A DNA stretch of 64,000 nucleotides from Vibrio penaeicida (GCF_002933855.1 NZ_BFAQ01000044.1:100869-164868); one strand, 5' to 3'; numbered from the stretch's first letter, positions 1 to 8,636 are shown. The notes: generated by a model from the sequence alone, not told the origin. Program-made: numbers and translations.

Positions 1-1969
1 GCTTGATGGCATCTATATCACAGGCTTTATGGCATAGCTGGCAAGGGCTGCCACACTCCTTTTTCCGATTGAGCCAACTGAATGCTCTAAACTTCCCTAG
101 AACAGCCAACCCAGCCCCGAGTGGGCACAAATAACGGCAGTACACCTTGTTGATCTTGAGAGCAATAAACAGAAGCAAAAGCGCGTAGACAACGAAATAC
201 CAATCACGAACAAACCATAAGGTGATCGCTGTTTTGAACGGTTCTAGCTCCGCTAGGTTTTCTGCCAACGTCAGTGAGGAAAAGCTTGTTAGCACCAGTA
301 TCGCCAAAATCGGGTACTTAATGCCTTGGAGTCGGCTGTGCATTTGTGGCTGAATTTTCCACTGCTTAACTTTCAGCTTTTTCGCTGCCAGCCCAGTCAG
401 TTCTTGCATAGCGCCAAACGGGCAAAGCCAGCCACAAAACACACCTCTTCCCCACAGGAAAAGAGAGGCAAACACAAACAGCCAAAGAATAAAGATGACG
501 GGATCAAGCAAGAAAACGGTAATTTCAAACCCATTCCAAACCGAAAGCAGCAAGGTGTAAATATTCACGACTGAAAGCTGTCCCTGTGCATAGAAGCCAA
601 GAAAAAACAACGTAAACATCAAACACACAAAACGAAATTGATGGAATCGCTCAGGAAATGTTACCCAGTAACTTTGCCTTACAAACAGACACGTCACCGT
701 TGCTAGGTACAGAATAACCATTGCGGTTTCGAACCGACGCTGCTGCCAAATCTGTTGCCACAAAGGCATTGGTGTATCTTCTACAACGTCTGGGTAGCGC
801 CATAAAGCGTTGGGGATGTGATAGCTTTTCGTCACCTGCTTGATATCGTATTCCAAAAAGCTTTTTTTTACGGGCACATTGAGTTGAAACGTAACGGGAA
901 GCGCCGGATCAAATCCACTGCTGCTTTTTAAGCGGAATACTTTGATCAGATCAAAGTCTGGAAAGCCTTCTTCCAACTTGGGCTCGTAAAAGCTATAGAA
1001 ATCCTGATCTCGAATGTCGATGCTCACGTTCTGCTGGGTCACACTGAACCTTGCAGGTGTAGTGCCCGACACAAAATCAGCGGCTAAAGGTGAAAAGCCA
1101 CCACTAGACGATAACAATAAGGCAATTTCTCCAGGCTCCAGTTCTTCCATAAGCCGCTGGTATTCATCATCGCCCAACAGGCTTTTGCCAATTTGAGGCG
1201 GGTTAAGAAACGCCAAATGATAATTTAACGCAAAGTGTGCATTTGGGTTTTCTAGCAAATCCGTGGTTCTGTTTTCTTGCAACGCTAATTGCTGAGCAAA
1301 TTCACTCAACGTCGCTTGCCAATTTAACACCAAGTTTTCGCTTATTAACTGCTGAAACTCATATCGATTAGGCGAATCCATTTCAAACTGAGCAACTGAC
1401 TTAGCGCTGCCAAATCCGTCCAATTTATGACGTGCCACTTTACGAGCAGAGCTAAGAATCGTGTCATTTATCACCATCACCGACACCGTGGCTTTGGTTA
1501 CACCATCAAAATATTGGGTGTTCCCGTCATTCGTGCGGATTTGTTTGCTGCCCACCAAAAAGCGATGCTGAATATTGTGGTTGAGGTATTGGGCAATAAA
1601 CGCCAGCATAGGCTCTTCGCCTAACCCATGAAGGAAGATTGGCTCGTGATGCCGTTGCACCTTAATACCACGAATAACCCCTTGAACATCCAACCCAACT
1701 TTTAAATTAACCGTTTCACCAGAAAAACCGAGAAAATGCGTTAAGTCATCAGATTCAAATACGTAGCCCAACAGTGAATTGAGTTGGTACACAGGCGTAA
1801 TAGCGAGCTCTTGTTCTTCTGGCAACGTACGAGTAGCAGTAGGGAAAAAGGTGAGAATATCTTGGCTTGGCTCCTGCCAGTCGTTCGCTAGACTATTAAA
1901 GCTGGAAGCCCACAAAAACAGAGCCACCAGCCATATTTGAAGGAAAAGCGATAAGCGCTTTTCCTTCAT
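1..1969 (-). CDS. NosR/NirI-like FMN-binding, 4Fe-4S polyferredoxin membrane protein (C-terminus cut by window edge)
   Basis: An open frame of 656 codons runs from an ATG at 1969 to the left window edge with no stop, so the C-terminus is missing. Residues 1-28 form a signal peptide or anchor (MKEKRLSLFLQIWLVALFLW). Residues about 60-180 resemble the periplasmic FMN-binding domain of NosR/RnfG, with a TKAT near residue 158 where the flavin-linking Thr sits in the family. Near 400-450 the NosR-type motif FCGWLCPFGAMQEL is encoded, and near position 5-30 a ferredoxin-like CGSPCQLCHKAC. Family members are membrane flavin/iron-sulfur electron-transfer proteins. It begins 40 bases after the aldehyde dehydrogenase stop, so it is probably in the same transcript. 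A redox or maturation role for the PQQ alcohol dehydrogenase is inference from context. This is not a nos operon: no nosZ is seen. Confidence 0.8.
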   Translation of the reverse strand, partial: MKEKRLSLFLQIWLVALFLWASSFNSLANDWQEPSQDILTFFPTATRTLPEEQELAITPVYQLNSLLGYVFESDDLTHFLGFSGETVNLKVGLDVQGVIRGIKVQRHHEPIFLHGLGEEPMLAFIAQYLNHNIQHRFLVGSKQIRTNDGNTQYFDGVTKATVSVMVINDTILSSARKVARHKLDGFGSAKSVAQFEMDSPNRYEFQQLISENLVLNWQATLSEFAQQLALQENRTTDLLENPNAHFALNYHLAFLNPPQIGKSLLGDDEYQRLMEELEPGEIALLLSSSGGFSPLAADFVSGTTPARFSVTQQNVSIDIRDQDFYSFYEPKLEEGFPDFDLIKVFRLKSSSGFDPALPVTFQLNVPVKKSFLEYDIKQVTKSYHIPNALWRYPDVVEDTPMPLWQQIWQQRRFETAMVILYLATVTCLFVRQSYWVTFPERFHQFRFVCLMFTLFFLGFYAQGQLSVVNIYTLLLSVWNGFEITVFLLDPVIFILWLFVFASLFLWGRGVFCGWLCPFGAMQELTGLAAKKLKVKQWKIQPQMHSRLQGIKYPILAILVLTSFSSLTLAENLAELEPFKTAITLWFVRDWYFVVYALLLLFIALKINKVYCRYLCPLGAGLAVLGKFRAFSWLNRKKECGSPCQLCHKACDIDAIK

Positions 1970-2009
1970 TTCTTTAGATGAGCCTGAGTACTCAGAAGAG
2001 CTCAAGCTT

Positions 2010-3518
2010 TTAGAAAAAACCGAGAGGATTAACATCATAGCTGACCAAAAGGTTTTTGGTTTGCTGATAATGTTCAAGCATCATCTTATGGGTTTCACGC
2101 CCGATGCCCGACTTCTTATAGCCGCCAAACGCAGCATGCGCTGGGTATAAGTGGTAGCAGTTTGTCCAGACTCGACCTGCCTGAATCGCACGCCCGACTC
2201 GATAAGCTTTGTTCACATCACGCGTCCAAACCCCTGCCCCTAATCCGTACTCAGTGTCGTTGGCAATCGCAACTGCCTCGGCTTCATCTTTAAACGTGGT
2301 TACGCCAATAACCGGACCAAAGATTTCTTCTTGGAAGACTCGCATTGAGTTCTCACCTTTAAAAATCGTTGGCTGGATGTAGTAACCGCCGCCAAAATCT
2401 TCCGCGCTGCCGCCCATGACCACTTGAGCCCCTTCCGTACGACCAATCTCTAGATACTTCTTGATCTTGTCGAACTGCTCGTCGGATGCCTGCGCGCCGA
2501 CTTGGGTATCGGTGTCTAGTGGATTGCCATGTTTGATCGCTTTCGCTTTCGCCAAGACTCGATCCATAAATGCATCGTAAATGCTTTCTTGGATAAGCAA
2601 TCTGGAAGGGCACGTACACACTTCACCCTGATTGAAAAACGCTAGTACAGCGCCTTCAGCCGCTTTCTCAATAAACGCTTCTTCTTGCTCCATGATGTCG
2701 GCGAAGTAGACGTTTGGTGACTTGCCTCCTAATTCAACTGTCGAAGGAATCAAGTTATCTGCCGCACAGCGAAGCACATGGTTACCAATGGCGGTGGACC
2801 CCGTAAACGCGATTTTTGCAATTCGCTTAGACGTTGCCAGTGCTTGCCCTGCTTCTGGTCCCATGCCGTTAACTATGTTCAACACACCAGGTGGTAACAA
2901 ATCGCCAACCAATTCCATCAATAACAGGATTGTTGTCGGTGTTTGTTCTGCGGGTTTCAAGACAATGCAATTACCCGCAGCTAGAGCAGGTGCCAATTTC
3001 CAAGTTGCCATTAATAACGGGAAATTCCACGGAATGATTTGCCCTACAACTCCGAGCGGCTCATGAATGTGGTAAGCAACGGTTTTTGAATCGATCTCTG
3101 CCGCGCTGCCCTCTTGCGCTCGAATACAGCCTGCAAAGTAGCGAAAGTGATCAACACACAGCGGAATATCTGCATTCAATGTCTCGCGTACCGCTTTACC
3201 ATTTTCCCATGTTTCAGCCACCGCGAGCATTTCGAGGTTGGCTTCAATGCGATCGGCAATTTGAAGCAAAATATTCGAGCGCTCTGTAGCCGAAGTGGCA
3301 CCCCAAGCATCTTTCACTTTATGCGCCGCATCCAGTGCGAGTTCTATATCCGCTGCATCTGAACGCGGAATTTCTGCAATCACATCGCCTGTACAAGGCG
3401 AGGTATTTGTAAAGTACTGCCCTTTCGCTGGCTCGACCCATTGACCGCCAATGTAATTCTGATAACGGGATTTGAAGCTAACAACCGCACCTTCCGTCCC
3501 TGGTTTTGCGTAAATCAT
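2010..3518 (-). CDS. NAD-dependent aldehyde dehydrogenase (ExaC/AldB type)
   Basis: A 502-residue ALDH-superfamily enzyme expected to oxidise the aldehyde made by the neighbouring PQQ alcohol dehydrogenase to the acid in the cytoplasm. Visible: the PWNFP motif with Asn164, the NAD-binding FTGSTAIG, the general base Glu262 in VELGGKSPN, and catalytic Cys301 in FFNQGEVCTCPSR. The last matches the acetaldehyde/AldB branch. The frame stays open 22 codons further upstream, but the ATG at 3518 is preceded by AGAGAGGTG at good spacing and gives the usual family length, so I chose it. It lies downstream of the dehydrogenase terminator and has its own upstream copy of the island motif at 3651-3670, which suggests a separate but co-regulated promoter. 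Substrate range cannot be read from sequence. Confidence 0.93.
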   Translation of the reverse strand: MIYAKPGTEGAVVSFKSRYQNYIGGQWVEPAKGQYFTNTSPCTGDVIAEIPRSDAADIELALDAAHKVKDAWGATSATERSNILLQIADRIEANLEMLAVAETWENGKAVRETLNADIPLCVDHFRYFAGCIRAQEGSAAEIDSKTVAYHIHEPLGVVGQIIPWNFPLLMATWKLAPALAAGNCIVLKPAEQTPTTILLLMELVGDLLPPGVLNIVNGMGPEAGQALATSKRIAKIAFTGSTAIGNHVLRCAADNLIPSTVELGGKSPNVYFADIMEQEEAFIEKAAEGAVLAFFNQGEVCTCPSRLLIQESIYDAFMDRVLAKAKAIKHGNPLDTDTQVGAQASDEQFDKIKKYLEIGRTEGAQVVMGGSAEDFGGGYYIQPTIFKGENSMRVFQEEIFGPVIGVTTFKDEAEAVAIANDTEYGLGAGVWTRDVNKAYRVGRAIQAGRVWTNCYHLYPAHAAFGGYKKSGIGRETHKMMLEHYQQTKNLLVSYDVNPLGFF

Positions 3519-3650
3519 AAGCACCTCTCTATTGGTATATGTCAAGACTGCAATGGGGGCTTTAGATTGTGAATGCCGCACCAATCAGCAGATAGACTTA
3601 TCTTCTCAACACACCGCAATGGGCTCTATCCGCTGTTGGTTGGCAAAAGA

Positions 3651-3670
3651 TCATCCTTTGGGATGAAGGA
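3651..3670. promoter_or_regulatory. Candidate operator of the alcohol island, copy 1
   Basis: TCATCCTTTGGGATGAAGGA lies about 130 bases upstream of the aldehyde dehydrogenase ATG. Near-copies in the same orientation lie at 5765-5784 (upstream of the PQQ dehydrogenase) and 7314-7330 (middle of the divergent cytochrome/ABC promoter region). The shared part is TCATCC-Y-TT-R-G. Being a regulator-binding site is inference from its position before each block of the island. Confidence 0.45.
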
Positions 3671-3683
3671 ATGTTTGCGAGAT

Positions 3684-3714
3684 AAAAAAGCGCGCTACTC
3701 AGAAAGCAGCGCGC
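3684..3714 (-). terminator. Rho-independent terminator after the PQQ alcohol dehydrogenase
   Basis: On the minus strand, a 7-bp GC-rich stem (GCGCGCT at 3690-3696 against AGCGCGC at 3708-3714) is followed by a run of six T. It lies 55 bases after the dehydrogenase stop and separates that gene from the aldehyde dehydrogenase. Confidence 0.85.
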
Positions 3715-3769
3715 ATGGTTAAATAGCTTGAACTCGGGATAAGACGTTAGGTTCTGTTTAAAAACATCG

Positions 3770-5557
3770 CTATTTTTTGGCAATTTCCATGGACTTAGGC
3801 AATTTGAACGTCCACACCATGCCACCTTGATTGAAGTTTTTCACCCGTTTGGCGACGTCGCCGCCCCACAATGGCACTGCGCCACCCCAACCAGAGAGTA
3901 CGGATATATATTGTTCGCCATCCATTTCCCACGTAACTGGGCTACCGACAATCCCTGAACCGGTGTTGAACTTGTACAGCATTTCACCCGTTTTATCATC
4001 AAACGCCATCAAGTAGCCCTCTGGGTTGCCAGTAAAGACCAACCCACCAGCGGTAGTCAGCACGCCGCCCCACAGTGGCGCATAGTTTTTGAATTCCCAA
4101 ACAATATCTCCCGATTTAGGATCCACCGCTCGTAACACGCCAATGTACTCTTCATGATGTGCTTGAATAGTGAAACCAGCACCTAAATATGCCGCCCCTT
4201 TTTTGTAAGCTGTGGGCTCATTCCAAATATCCATTTTCCATTCGTTCGCTGGTACATAAAACAACCCTGTATTTTGGCTGTATGCCATTGGCATCCAGTT
4301 TTTACCGCCGAGGAACGAAGGTGCTGAAACCACGGTTTCCCCTTGTTTGCCATCTGCTGACTCTTGAGGATTACCCGGCCTGTTTTCGTCGACATATATT
4401 GGTCGACCGTTTTCATCTAACCCTTTCGCCCAAGAGATGGTTTCGACGAAAGGAAAACCTCGAATAAACTCGCCATTGGTGCGGTTTAATACGTAAAAGA
4501 ATCCATTTCTGTCTGCGGTAGCGGCGGCTTTTATGGTGTTTCCACTGTTTTGGTAATCAAACGAAATGAGCTCGTTAACACCGTCAAAATCCCAGCCATC
4601 GTGAGGTGTCGTTTGAAAATGCCACACTATCTTTCCATCATCTGGATCTATCGCCAATCGTGACGAAGAGAAAAGATTATCTCCAGGTCTCATGTGGGAG
4701 TTCCAAGGCGCGGGGTTACCTGTACCGAAGAAGAGTAAATCCGTATCTTGATCGTAAGTTCCACCTAGCCACGGTGCCGCACCACCGGATTTCCAGAGAT
4801 CGGCTGGCCATGTTTTTCCTGCCTGCCCTCCTGAGATGCCATTTTCAACTTTCTTTCCATCTTTCCAGACATACCCCATGTGCCCTTCAACGGTAGGGCG
4901 TTCCCAAACGATAGCACCGGTTTTTGCATCATACGCTCTGACTTTTCCTACAATCCCAAACTCACCGCCAGATACCCCAGTAATCACATTCCCTCTCACA
5001 ATAATGGGGGCTGCGGTAATAGAGTAACCTGCGCGGTAATCTTCTACCGTTTTCTTCCAACGTACTTTCCCTGTTTTGGCGTCCAACGCCACCAACTTGG
5101 CATCGAGCGTTCCGAAGATGACCAAATCACCGTACAAGGCAACACCACGATTGATCACGTCACAGCAAGGCATAATGCCGTCGGGCAATCGGGCATCATA
5201 CTGCCAAATCTCGTCGCCTGTTCTTGCGTTGATGGCATACACCCGCGAATACGATCCAGTCACGAACATCACCCCATCTTTGATCATGGGTTGGGATTCT
5301 TGCCCGCGCTGTTTCTCTCCACCAAGTGAAAACGCCCATACCGGTCTGATTTCTTCAACGGTTTCTCTATTAACTTTATTGAGTGAACTGAATCGTTGAG
5401 CGCGAAGCCCTAACCCATAACTCACAATATCTTCAGGTGTTTCCTGATCTTTTAGGATATCTGCATCGGTTACACCTTGAGCGACGCTGCTCGTAGATAT
5501 CAACCCAGACATACCTAAAGCAAGCGACCAAATGCACCACTTCCCTTTCGATAACAT
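3770..5557 (-). CDS. PQQ-dependent alcohol dehydrogenase (ExaA/PedH/XoxF family), lanthanide-type active site
   Basis: A 595-residue periplasmic quinoprotein with a signal peptide (residues 1-27, ending SSVAQG). It has the family's adjacent disulfide Cys131-Cys132 (DGIMPCCDV), metal ligands Glu199 (SGGEFG) and Asn281 (GTGNPAPWN), the catalytic Asp323 in HDGWDFDGVNE, and repeated propeller-blade tryptophan-docking motifs. The residue two after the catalytic Asp is also Asp (325); in this family that extra Asp marks lanthanide-dependent enzymes, while calcium enzymes carry a smaller residue there. It oxidises primary alcohols and donates electrons to a cytochrome c, probably the one encoded at 6721. 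The upstream reading frame extends 21 more codons, but ATG 5557 has AAGGAGC in front and starts the signal peptide. Methanol versus ethanol or longer alcohols cannot be decided; the small cytochrome and ABC genes point to the exa/ped rather than the methylotrophic type. Confidence 0.93.
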   Translation of the reverse strand: MLSKGKWCIWSLALGMSGLISTSSVAQGVTDADILKDQETPEDIVSYGLGLRAQRFSSLNKVNRETVEEIRPVWAFSLGGEKQRGQESQPMIKDGVMFVTGSYSRVYAINARTGDEIWQYDARLPDGIMPCCDVINRGVALYGDLVIFGTLDAKLVALDAKTGKVRWKKTVEDYRAGYSITAAPIIVRGNVITGVSGGEFGIVGKVRAYDAKTGAIVWERPTVEGHMGYVWKDGKKVENGISGGQAGKTWPADLWKSGGAAPWLGGTYDQDTDLLFFGTGNPAPWNSHMRPGDNLFSSSRLAIDPDDGKIVWHFQTTPHDGWDFDGVNELISFDYQNSGNTIKAAATADRNGFFYVLNRTNGEFIRGFPFVETISWAKGLDENGRPIYVDENRPGNPQESADGKQGETVVSAPSFLGGKNWMPMAYSQNTGLFYVPANEWKMDIWNEPTAYKKGAAYLGAGFTIQAHHEEYIGVLRAVDPKSGDIVWEFKNYAPLWGGVLTTAGGLVFTGNPEGYLMAFDDKTGEMLYKFNTGSGIVGSPVTWEMDGEQYISVLSGWGGAVPLWGGDVAKRVKNFNQGGMVWTFKLPKSMEIAKK

Positions 5558-5751
5558 CGTATTGCTCCTTTGCTTACTTTCCTTAGCTGATCGTGTAGAA
5601 CGGATGATCATGTAGAACACACTTTCTTGAAGAACTGAATCTTTGCTAGGTCAAAGCTTTCCAAGGTAATAGCTTTGCGAGATTACAGCCTCGAAGATCA
5701 TTTGCTCTTATTCAGTGTGCTTGTGTTTAAAAGTGGGGGAAATTGGACTCT

Positions 5752-5770
5752 GGATGAGGTTTTCTCATCC
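5752..5770. other. Hairpin in the gap before the PQQ dehydrogenase
   Basis: GGATGAG at 5752-5758 pairs with CTCATCC at 5764-5770 around a 5-base loop. It lies in the 259-base gap between the MoxJ-like gene and the dehydrogenase, overlapping the start of the island motif copy 2. There is no T run, so it is not a simple terminator. Confidence 0.5.
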
Positions 5771-5784
5771 CTTAGTTGGAGGGA
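5765..5784. promoter_or_regulatory. Candidate operator of the alcohol island, copy 2
   Basis: TCATCCCTTAGTTGGAGGGA, about 208 bases upstream of the PQQ dehydrogenase ATG, matches the copies at 3651 and 7314 in its TCATCC-Y-TT-R-G part. A related palindrome follows at 5789-5806. Confidence 0.45.
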
Positions 5785-5788
5785 AAGT

Positions 5789-5806
5789 CTCCACCCTAGG
5801 GTGGAG
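5789..5806. other. Perfect 18-base palindrome CTCCACCC/GGGTGGAG
   Basis: CTCCACCCTAGGGTGGAG is its own reverse complement. It lies 10 bases after the stop of the MoxJ-like gene (minus strand). It could be a weak transcription stop, an RNA-processing hairpin, or part of a protein-binding site, since its CCCTAGGGTGGAGG resembles the second half of the island motif. Confidence 0.5.
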
Positions 5807-5816
5807 GGGGATTAGG

Positions 5817-6719
5817 TTAATCAGACCCTACCTCTTTGTATAGCTCTGGAATGGGGCAATCGATGGCCATCGCGAGACACCAAGCTTGCATTCGCCCATC
5901 TGAAAGCGTAGCAATAACCACATCTTCTAAAGCATACGAAAGCTGACGATAATCCGCCTGAACGGCCATTCCAATGTCCCACCGTGGGATACCTAGGGTT
6001 GGAAAATGCGTATCCGAAAGTGCGATCGACTCGCCGGACTGGTTCTTCATCCACTGCACCTGCCCACCTAACCCCATCACAGCGTGCACCTCTCCCGCGC
6101 TCATCGCAGTAAACGCTCCTTGAAGGCTATGGTAGGTTTTGGTGTTTTGGCGAAAGCGTCCGCCAAATGCCGTGGCGAGATAAAACTGAGGAACCGTATC
6201 AATTTCCACTCCAACAGGGATGTACTGGAACATAGCAACCGTTTCAATCTCTGCATTTTTTGTTGCATCAAATGCCACTCGCCATCGCTCTGTTTGGTAC
6301 GGGGCAAACATGTAAACGCGTTCATGAGCAGGTAAGCCTAAATCGTCCCGCTTAAGTTGCCATTTCCTGTCATAGGGGACACGCATCATGACATCGGCTT
6401 TTACTCGCGTTCCGTCGTTGGTATGCAGGTTTAACCCTTTCCATAAGTAATTACGCATATCATCTTCGGCGGTTTCGTCTGCCGTCATCCATAAGATTCT
6501 CAGCTCGACATCGAGTGCCTCTGCAAAAGCGCGAGCAAGTTCAGTATCGATACCTTTTTCCTTTTCACCTTCAATGAATGAGTACGGTGGAAAATCACGA
6601 TAAAGCGCCACTTTGATGTAACCGCTATCGACAATGTCGTCCATTGAACGGGCAGAAGCGACTATGATGGGTAGCCATAAAATCACCACCAATAAACAAA
6701 AAGAAATGATCGCTTTCAT
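5817..6719 (-). CDS. MoxJ-like periplasmic substrate-binding protein, quinoprotein-dehydrogenase associated
   Basis: A 300-residue protein with a signal peptide (residues 1-23, ending IVASARS) and the type-II solute-binding fold (GYIKVALYRDFPPYSFIEGEKEKGID near the mature N-terminus, ELARAFAEALDVELR after it). Members next to PQQ dehydrogenases (MoxJ/XoxJ-like) are thought to help maturation or activation of the dehydrogenase rather than import a solute; no matching permease is encoded nearby, which agrees. It starts one base after the cytochrome c stop, so the two are co-transcribed, and it precedes the dehydrogenase. The precise role is inference from context. Confidence 0.8.
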   Translation of the reverse strand: MKAIISFCLLVVILWLPIIVASARSMDDIVDSGYIKVALYRDFPPYSFIEGEKEKGIDTELARAFAEALDVELRILWMTADETAEDDMRNYLWKGLNLHTNDGTRVKADVMMRVPYDRKWQLKRDDLGLPAHERVYMFAPYQTERWRVAFDATKNAEIETVAMFQYIPVGVEIDTVPQFYLATAFGGRFRQNTKTYHSLQGAFTAMSAGEVHAVMGLGGQVQWMKNQSGESIALSDTHFPTLGIPRWDIGMAVQADYRQLSYALEDVVIATLSDGRMQAWCLAMAIDCPIPELYKEVGSD

Positions 6720-6720
6720 A

Positions 6721-7224
6721 TCAACTTTCTGGAGCTACAGATTCAAGCCAAGTCCGTATTGCCCATAACGCTTCTTGGTTTAGATGTTCCGTCATTTTTG
6801 GCATGTAAACCGCGCCGTTTCTTACTGCCCCATTCTGAACACGGTATACATACCATTCATCACCATCAAAGTCAGGCTCAAGAAAACGAAGATCTGGGGC
6901 GATACCACCAGAAATGCCTTCTAAGCCATGGCATCGAGCACAATTTTGATTGTAAGCAGATGCGCCAATTCGTTCTATTTCTGTGCGTTCACTGGCTTGC
7001 AACTCTCGATATGGATTGGTGTCTTTCCAATCTTCCCCTAACTGAGGAATAGACGAAGTGTCTATTGATTGAGGGGTGACATTTCCGTGCGCCGCTACTG
7101 GCTCGGATAAGAAAATCAGGCTTGGAACGACAGCGGCAATTGGCACCAAAAAGCTACCTAAAATGGTTAACGCTACTTTTCTTGGTTGCCATTTTTTACG
7201 TAGCTTCCATATGAGATTTTTCAT
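6721..7224 (-). CDS. Periplasmic c-type cytochrome (PedF/ExaB-like electron acceptor)
   Basis: A 167-residue protein with an N-terminal signal/anchor (hydrophobic residues 18-40, ending EPVAAHG) and one haem site CARCH (Cys95, Cys98, His99). The Met ligand is probably Met141 or Met144 in VYMPKM. This is a class-I cytochrome of about 12 kDa after cleavage. Adjacent MoxJ-like and quinoprotein genes make it the likely electron acceptor of the alcohol dehydrogenase, passing electrons to the terminal oxidase. It is first gene of the minus-strand block and transcribed divergently from the ABC genes at 7419. Confidence 0.9.
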   Translation of the reverse strand: MKNLIWKLRKKWQPRKVALTILGSFLVPIAAVVPSLIFLSEPVAAHGNVTPQSIDTSSIPQLGEDWKDTNPYRELQASERTEIERIGASAYNQNCARCHGLEGISGGIAPDLRFLEPDFDGDEWYVYRVQNGAVRNGAVYMPKMTEHLNQEALWAIRTWLESVAPES

Positions 7225-7313
7225 GATTAGTACTCCTTCACTTCACTATTTTTCTAGTTTCAGTGTATGGGTACATGGCATTGAACAAAATCATCCAAAA
7301 GCTTCGTATTTTG

Positions 7314-7330
7314 TCATCCTTTAGGAGGAA
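7314..7330. promoter_or_regulatory. Candidate operator of the alcohol island, copy 3 (divergent promoter region)
   Basis: TCATCCTTTAGGAGGAA lies almost exactly in the middle of the 194-base gap between the divergent cytochrome c gene (start 7224) and the ABC-associated binding protein (start 7419). It matches copies at 3651 and 5765. A further bare TCATCC occurs at 7291. The central position would allow control of both directions; binding is not shown. Confidence 0.45.
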
Positions 7331-7418
7331 ATCGCCTGTTTTACTGGGTTGCAGCGTGGTCAAAACCAAACTTTGTTGATTAGAGTAGTCAGCAATAGGT
7401 AATGGAATCGGAGGCAGG

Positions 7419-8618
7419 ATGCTTCATTTTTTTAGGCGAAGACCACTAATAAATCTGAATTGGATGAAGATTGTTTTGATGGGTATTTCTCTGTCAACTT
7501 GTGCGCATTACTCCTTTGCTCTGGACGTTAAGGTAGCGTATTTGAAGCTGGTTCAAGACGCGATAACAGCGACTCCAATTTACCTAAGACCTCACTCCGA
7601 CAGTGGCATAGCTGGAGCCGAATTGTCCATTGAAGACAGCAACGGAGCCGGCAAATTTTTGGGACATCAATACACACTGTCTTCAGTGAGTGAAACCAGC
7701 CAAGACGCACTCGTATCACATGCAGAATCGTTTTATCAATCAGGAACGAAACTGTACTTAGTGGATAGCGACGCCGCGACGTTGAAACGCGTTCAAGCGG
7801 CTTTACCTTCTGAAGCACTGATATTTAATGTCAACTCAGCCAATCAAACATTGCGAACCAATACCTGCCTCACCAATGTTTTACATACTTCGCCAAGCTA
7901 TCGCATGTTGTCCGATGCCATTGCCCAATGGCTCAGGTATAAAAAGCTTACAAAGGTTCTGCTGATTACAGGTTCAACAGAGCAAGATTTGGAAATGGCA
8001 GAAAGTGTTCGAGCCAGCATCAAACGCTTAGGATTACAGATAATCGCAGACAAGCCATGGACATTTGATGCCGATTTAAGGCGCAGCACCGCCAAAGAAA
8101 TCCCACTATTCACTCAATTCAAAAACTACGACGCCGTTTGGGTGGTGGATGTGCACAATGTGTTTGGTCAGTACCTCCCTTTTAATACTTGGCTACCAAG
8201 ACCCGTTGTGGGAACCCACGGGTTACGAGCAGACAATTGGCATAAAGCGATAGAGCAATGGGCCGCTATACAACTTCAGCATCGATTTTTTGAGCAATCG
8301 AATCGATTTATGAACGCTCAAGACTACTCGGCTTGGGTCGCCATTCGCGCCCTCAACGCGGCAGTCACTCAAACAAATTCAGTGGAACCTCATTTAATTC
8401 ATGAACACTTGCTCAGCTCAACGTTTGAATTTGGTGCTTACAAAGGCAGAAAACTGAGTTTCAGACCATGGAGTGGGCAACTACGTCAACCCATTCCACT
8501 TGCTCACCCAAGTGCGCTTGTAGCTTCCGCCCCATTAGAAGGCTACTTACACCCTTTTAATGACTTAGACACGTTGGGCGCTGACAAGCAGGATTCGAAA
8601 TGCGATTTAACAGATTAA
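7419..8618 (+). CDS. ABC-type substrate-binding protein of the PQQ alcohol dehydrogenase-associated ABC system
   Basis: A 399-residue protein with an N-terminal hydrophobic signal segment (residues about 14-35, MKIVLMGISLSTCAHYSFA) and a branched-chain-amino-acid-type periplasmic-binding fold. It reads like the family of binding proteins found with PQQ dehydrogenases, beta-propeller proteins and ABC-2 transporters (exa/ped clusters). GGAGG precedes the ATG closely. A start at Met16 would leave a more typical signal peptide and cannot be excluded. First gene of the plus-strand block. The substrate is unknown; partner genes at 9668 and 10409 suggest an alcohol- or aldehyde-related exporter. Confidence 0.8.
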   Translation: MLHFFRRRPLINLNWMKIVLMGISLSTCAHYSFALDVKVAYLKLVQDAITATPIYLRPHSDSGIAGAELSIEDSNGAGKFLGHQYTLSSVSETSQDALVSHAESFYQSGTKLYLVDSDAATLKRVQAALPSEALIFNVNSANQTLRTNTCLTNVLHTSPSYRMLSDAIAQWLRYKKLTKVLLITGSTEQDLEMAESVRASIKRLGLQIIADKPWTFDADLRRSTAKEIPLFTQFKNYDAVWVVDVHNVFGQYLPFNTWLPRPVVGTHGLRADNWHKAIEQWAAIQLQHRFFEQSNRFMNAQDYSAWVAIRALNAAVTQTNSVEPHLIHEHLLSSTFEFGAYKGRKLSFRPWSGQLRQPIPLAHPSALVASAPLEGYLHPFNDLDTLGADKQDSKCDLTD

Positions 8619-8636
8619 AAAGGTTACTTGGGTAAA

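Noticed and set aside
3598..3825. A 75-codon minus-strand frame at the end of the PQQ dehydrogenase
   Set aside because: It overlaps the terminator hairpin and the 3' end of the dehydrogenase in another frame, so it is a shadow.
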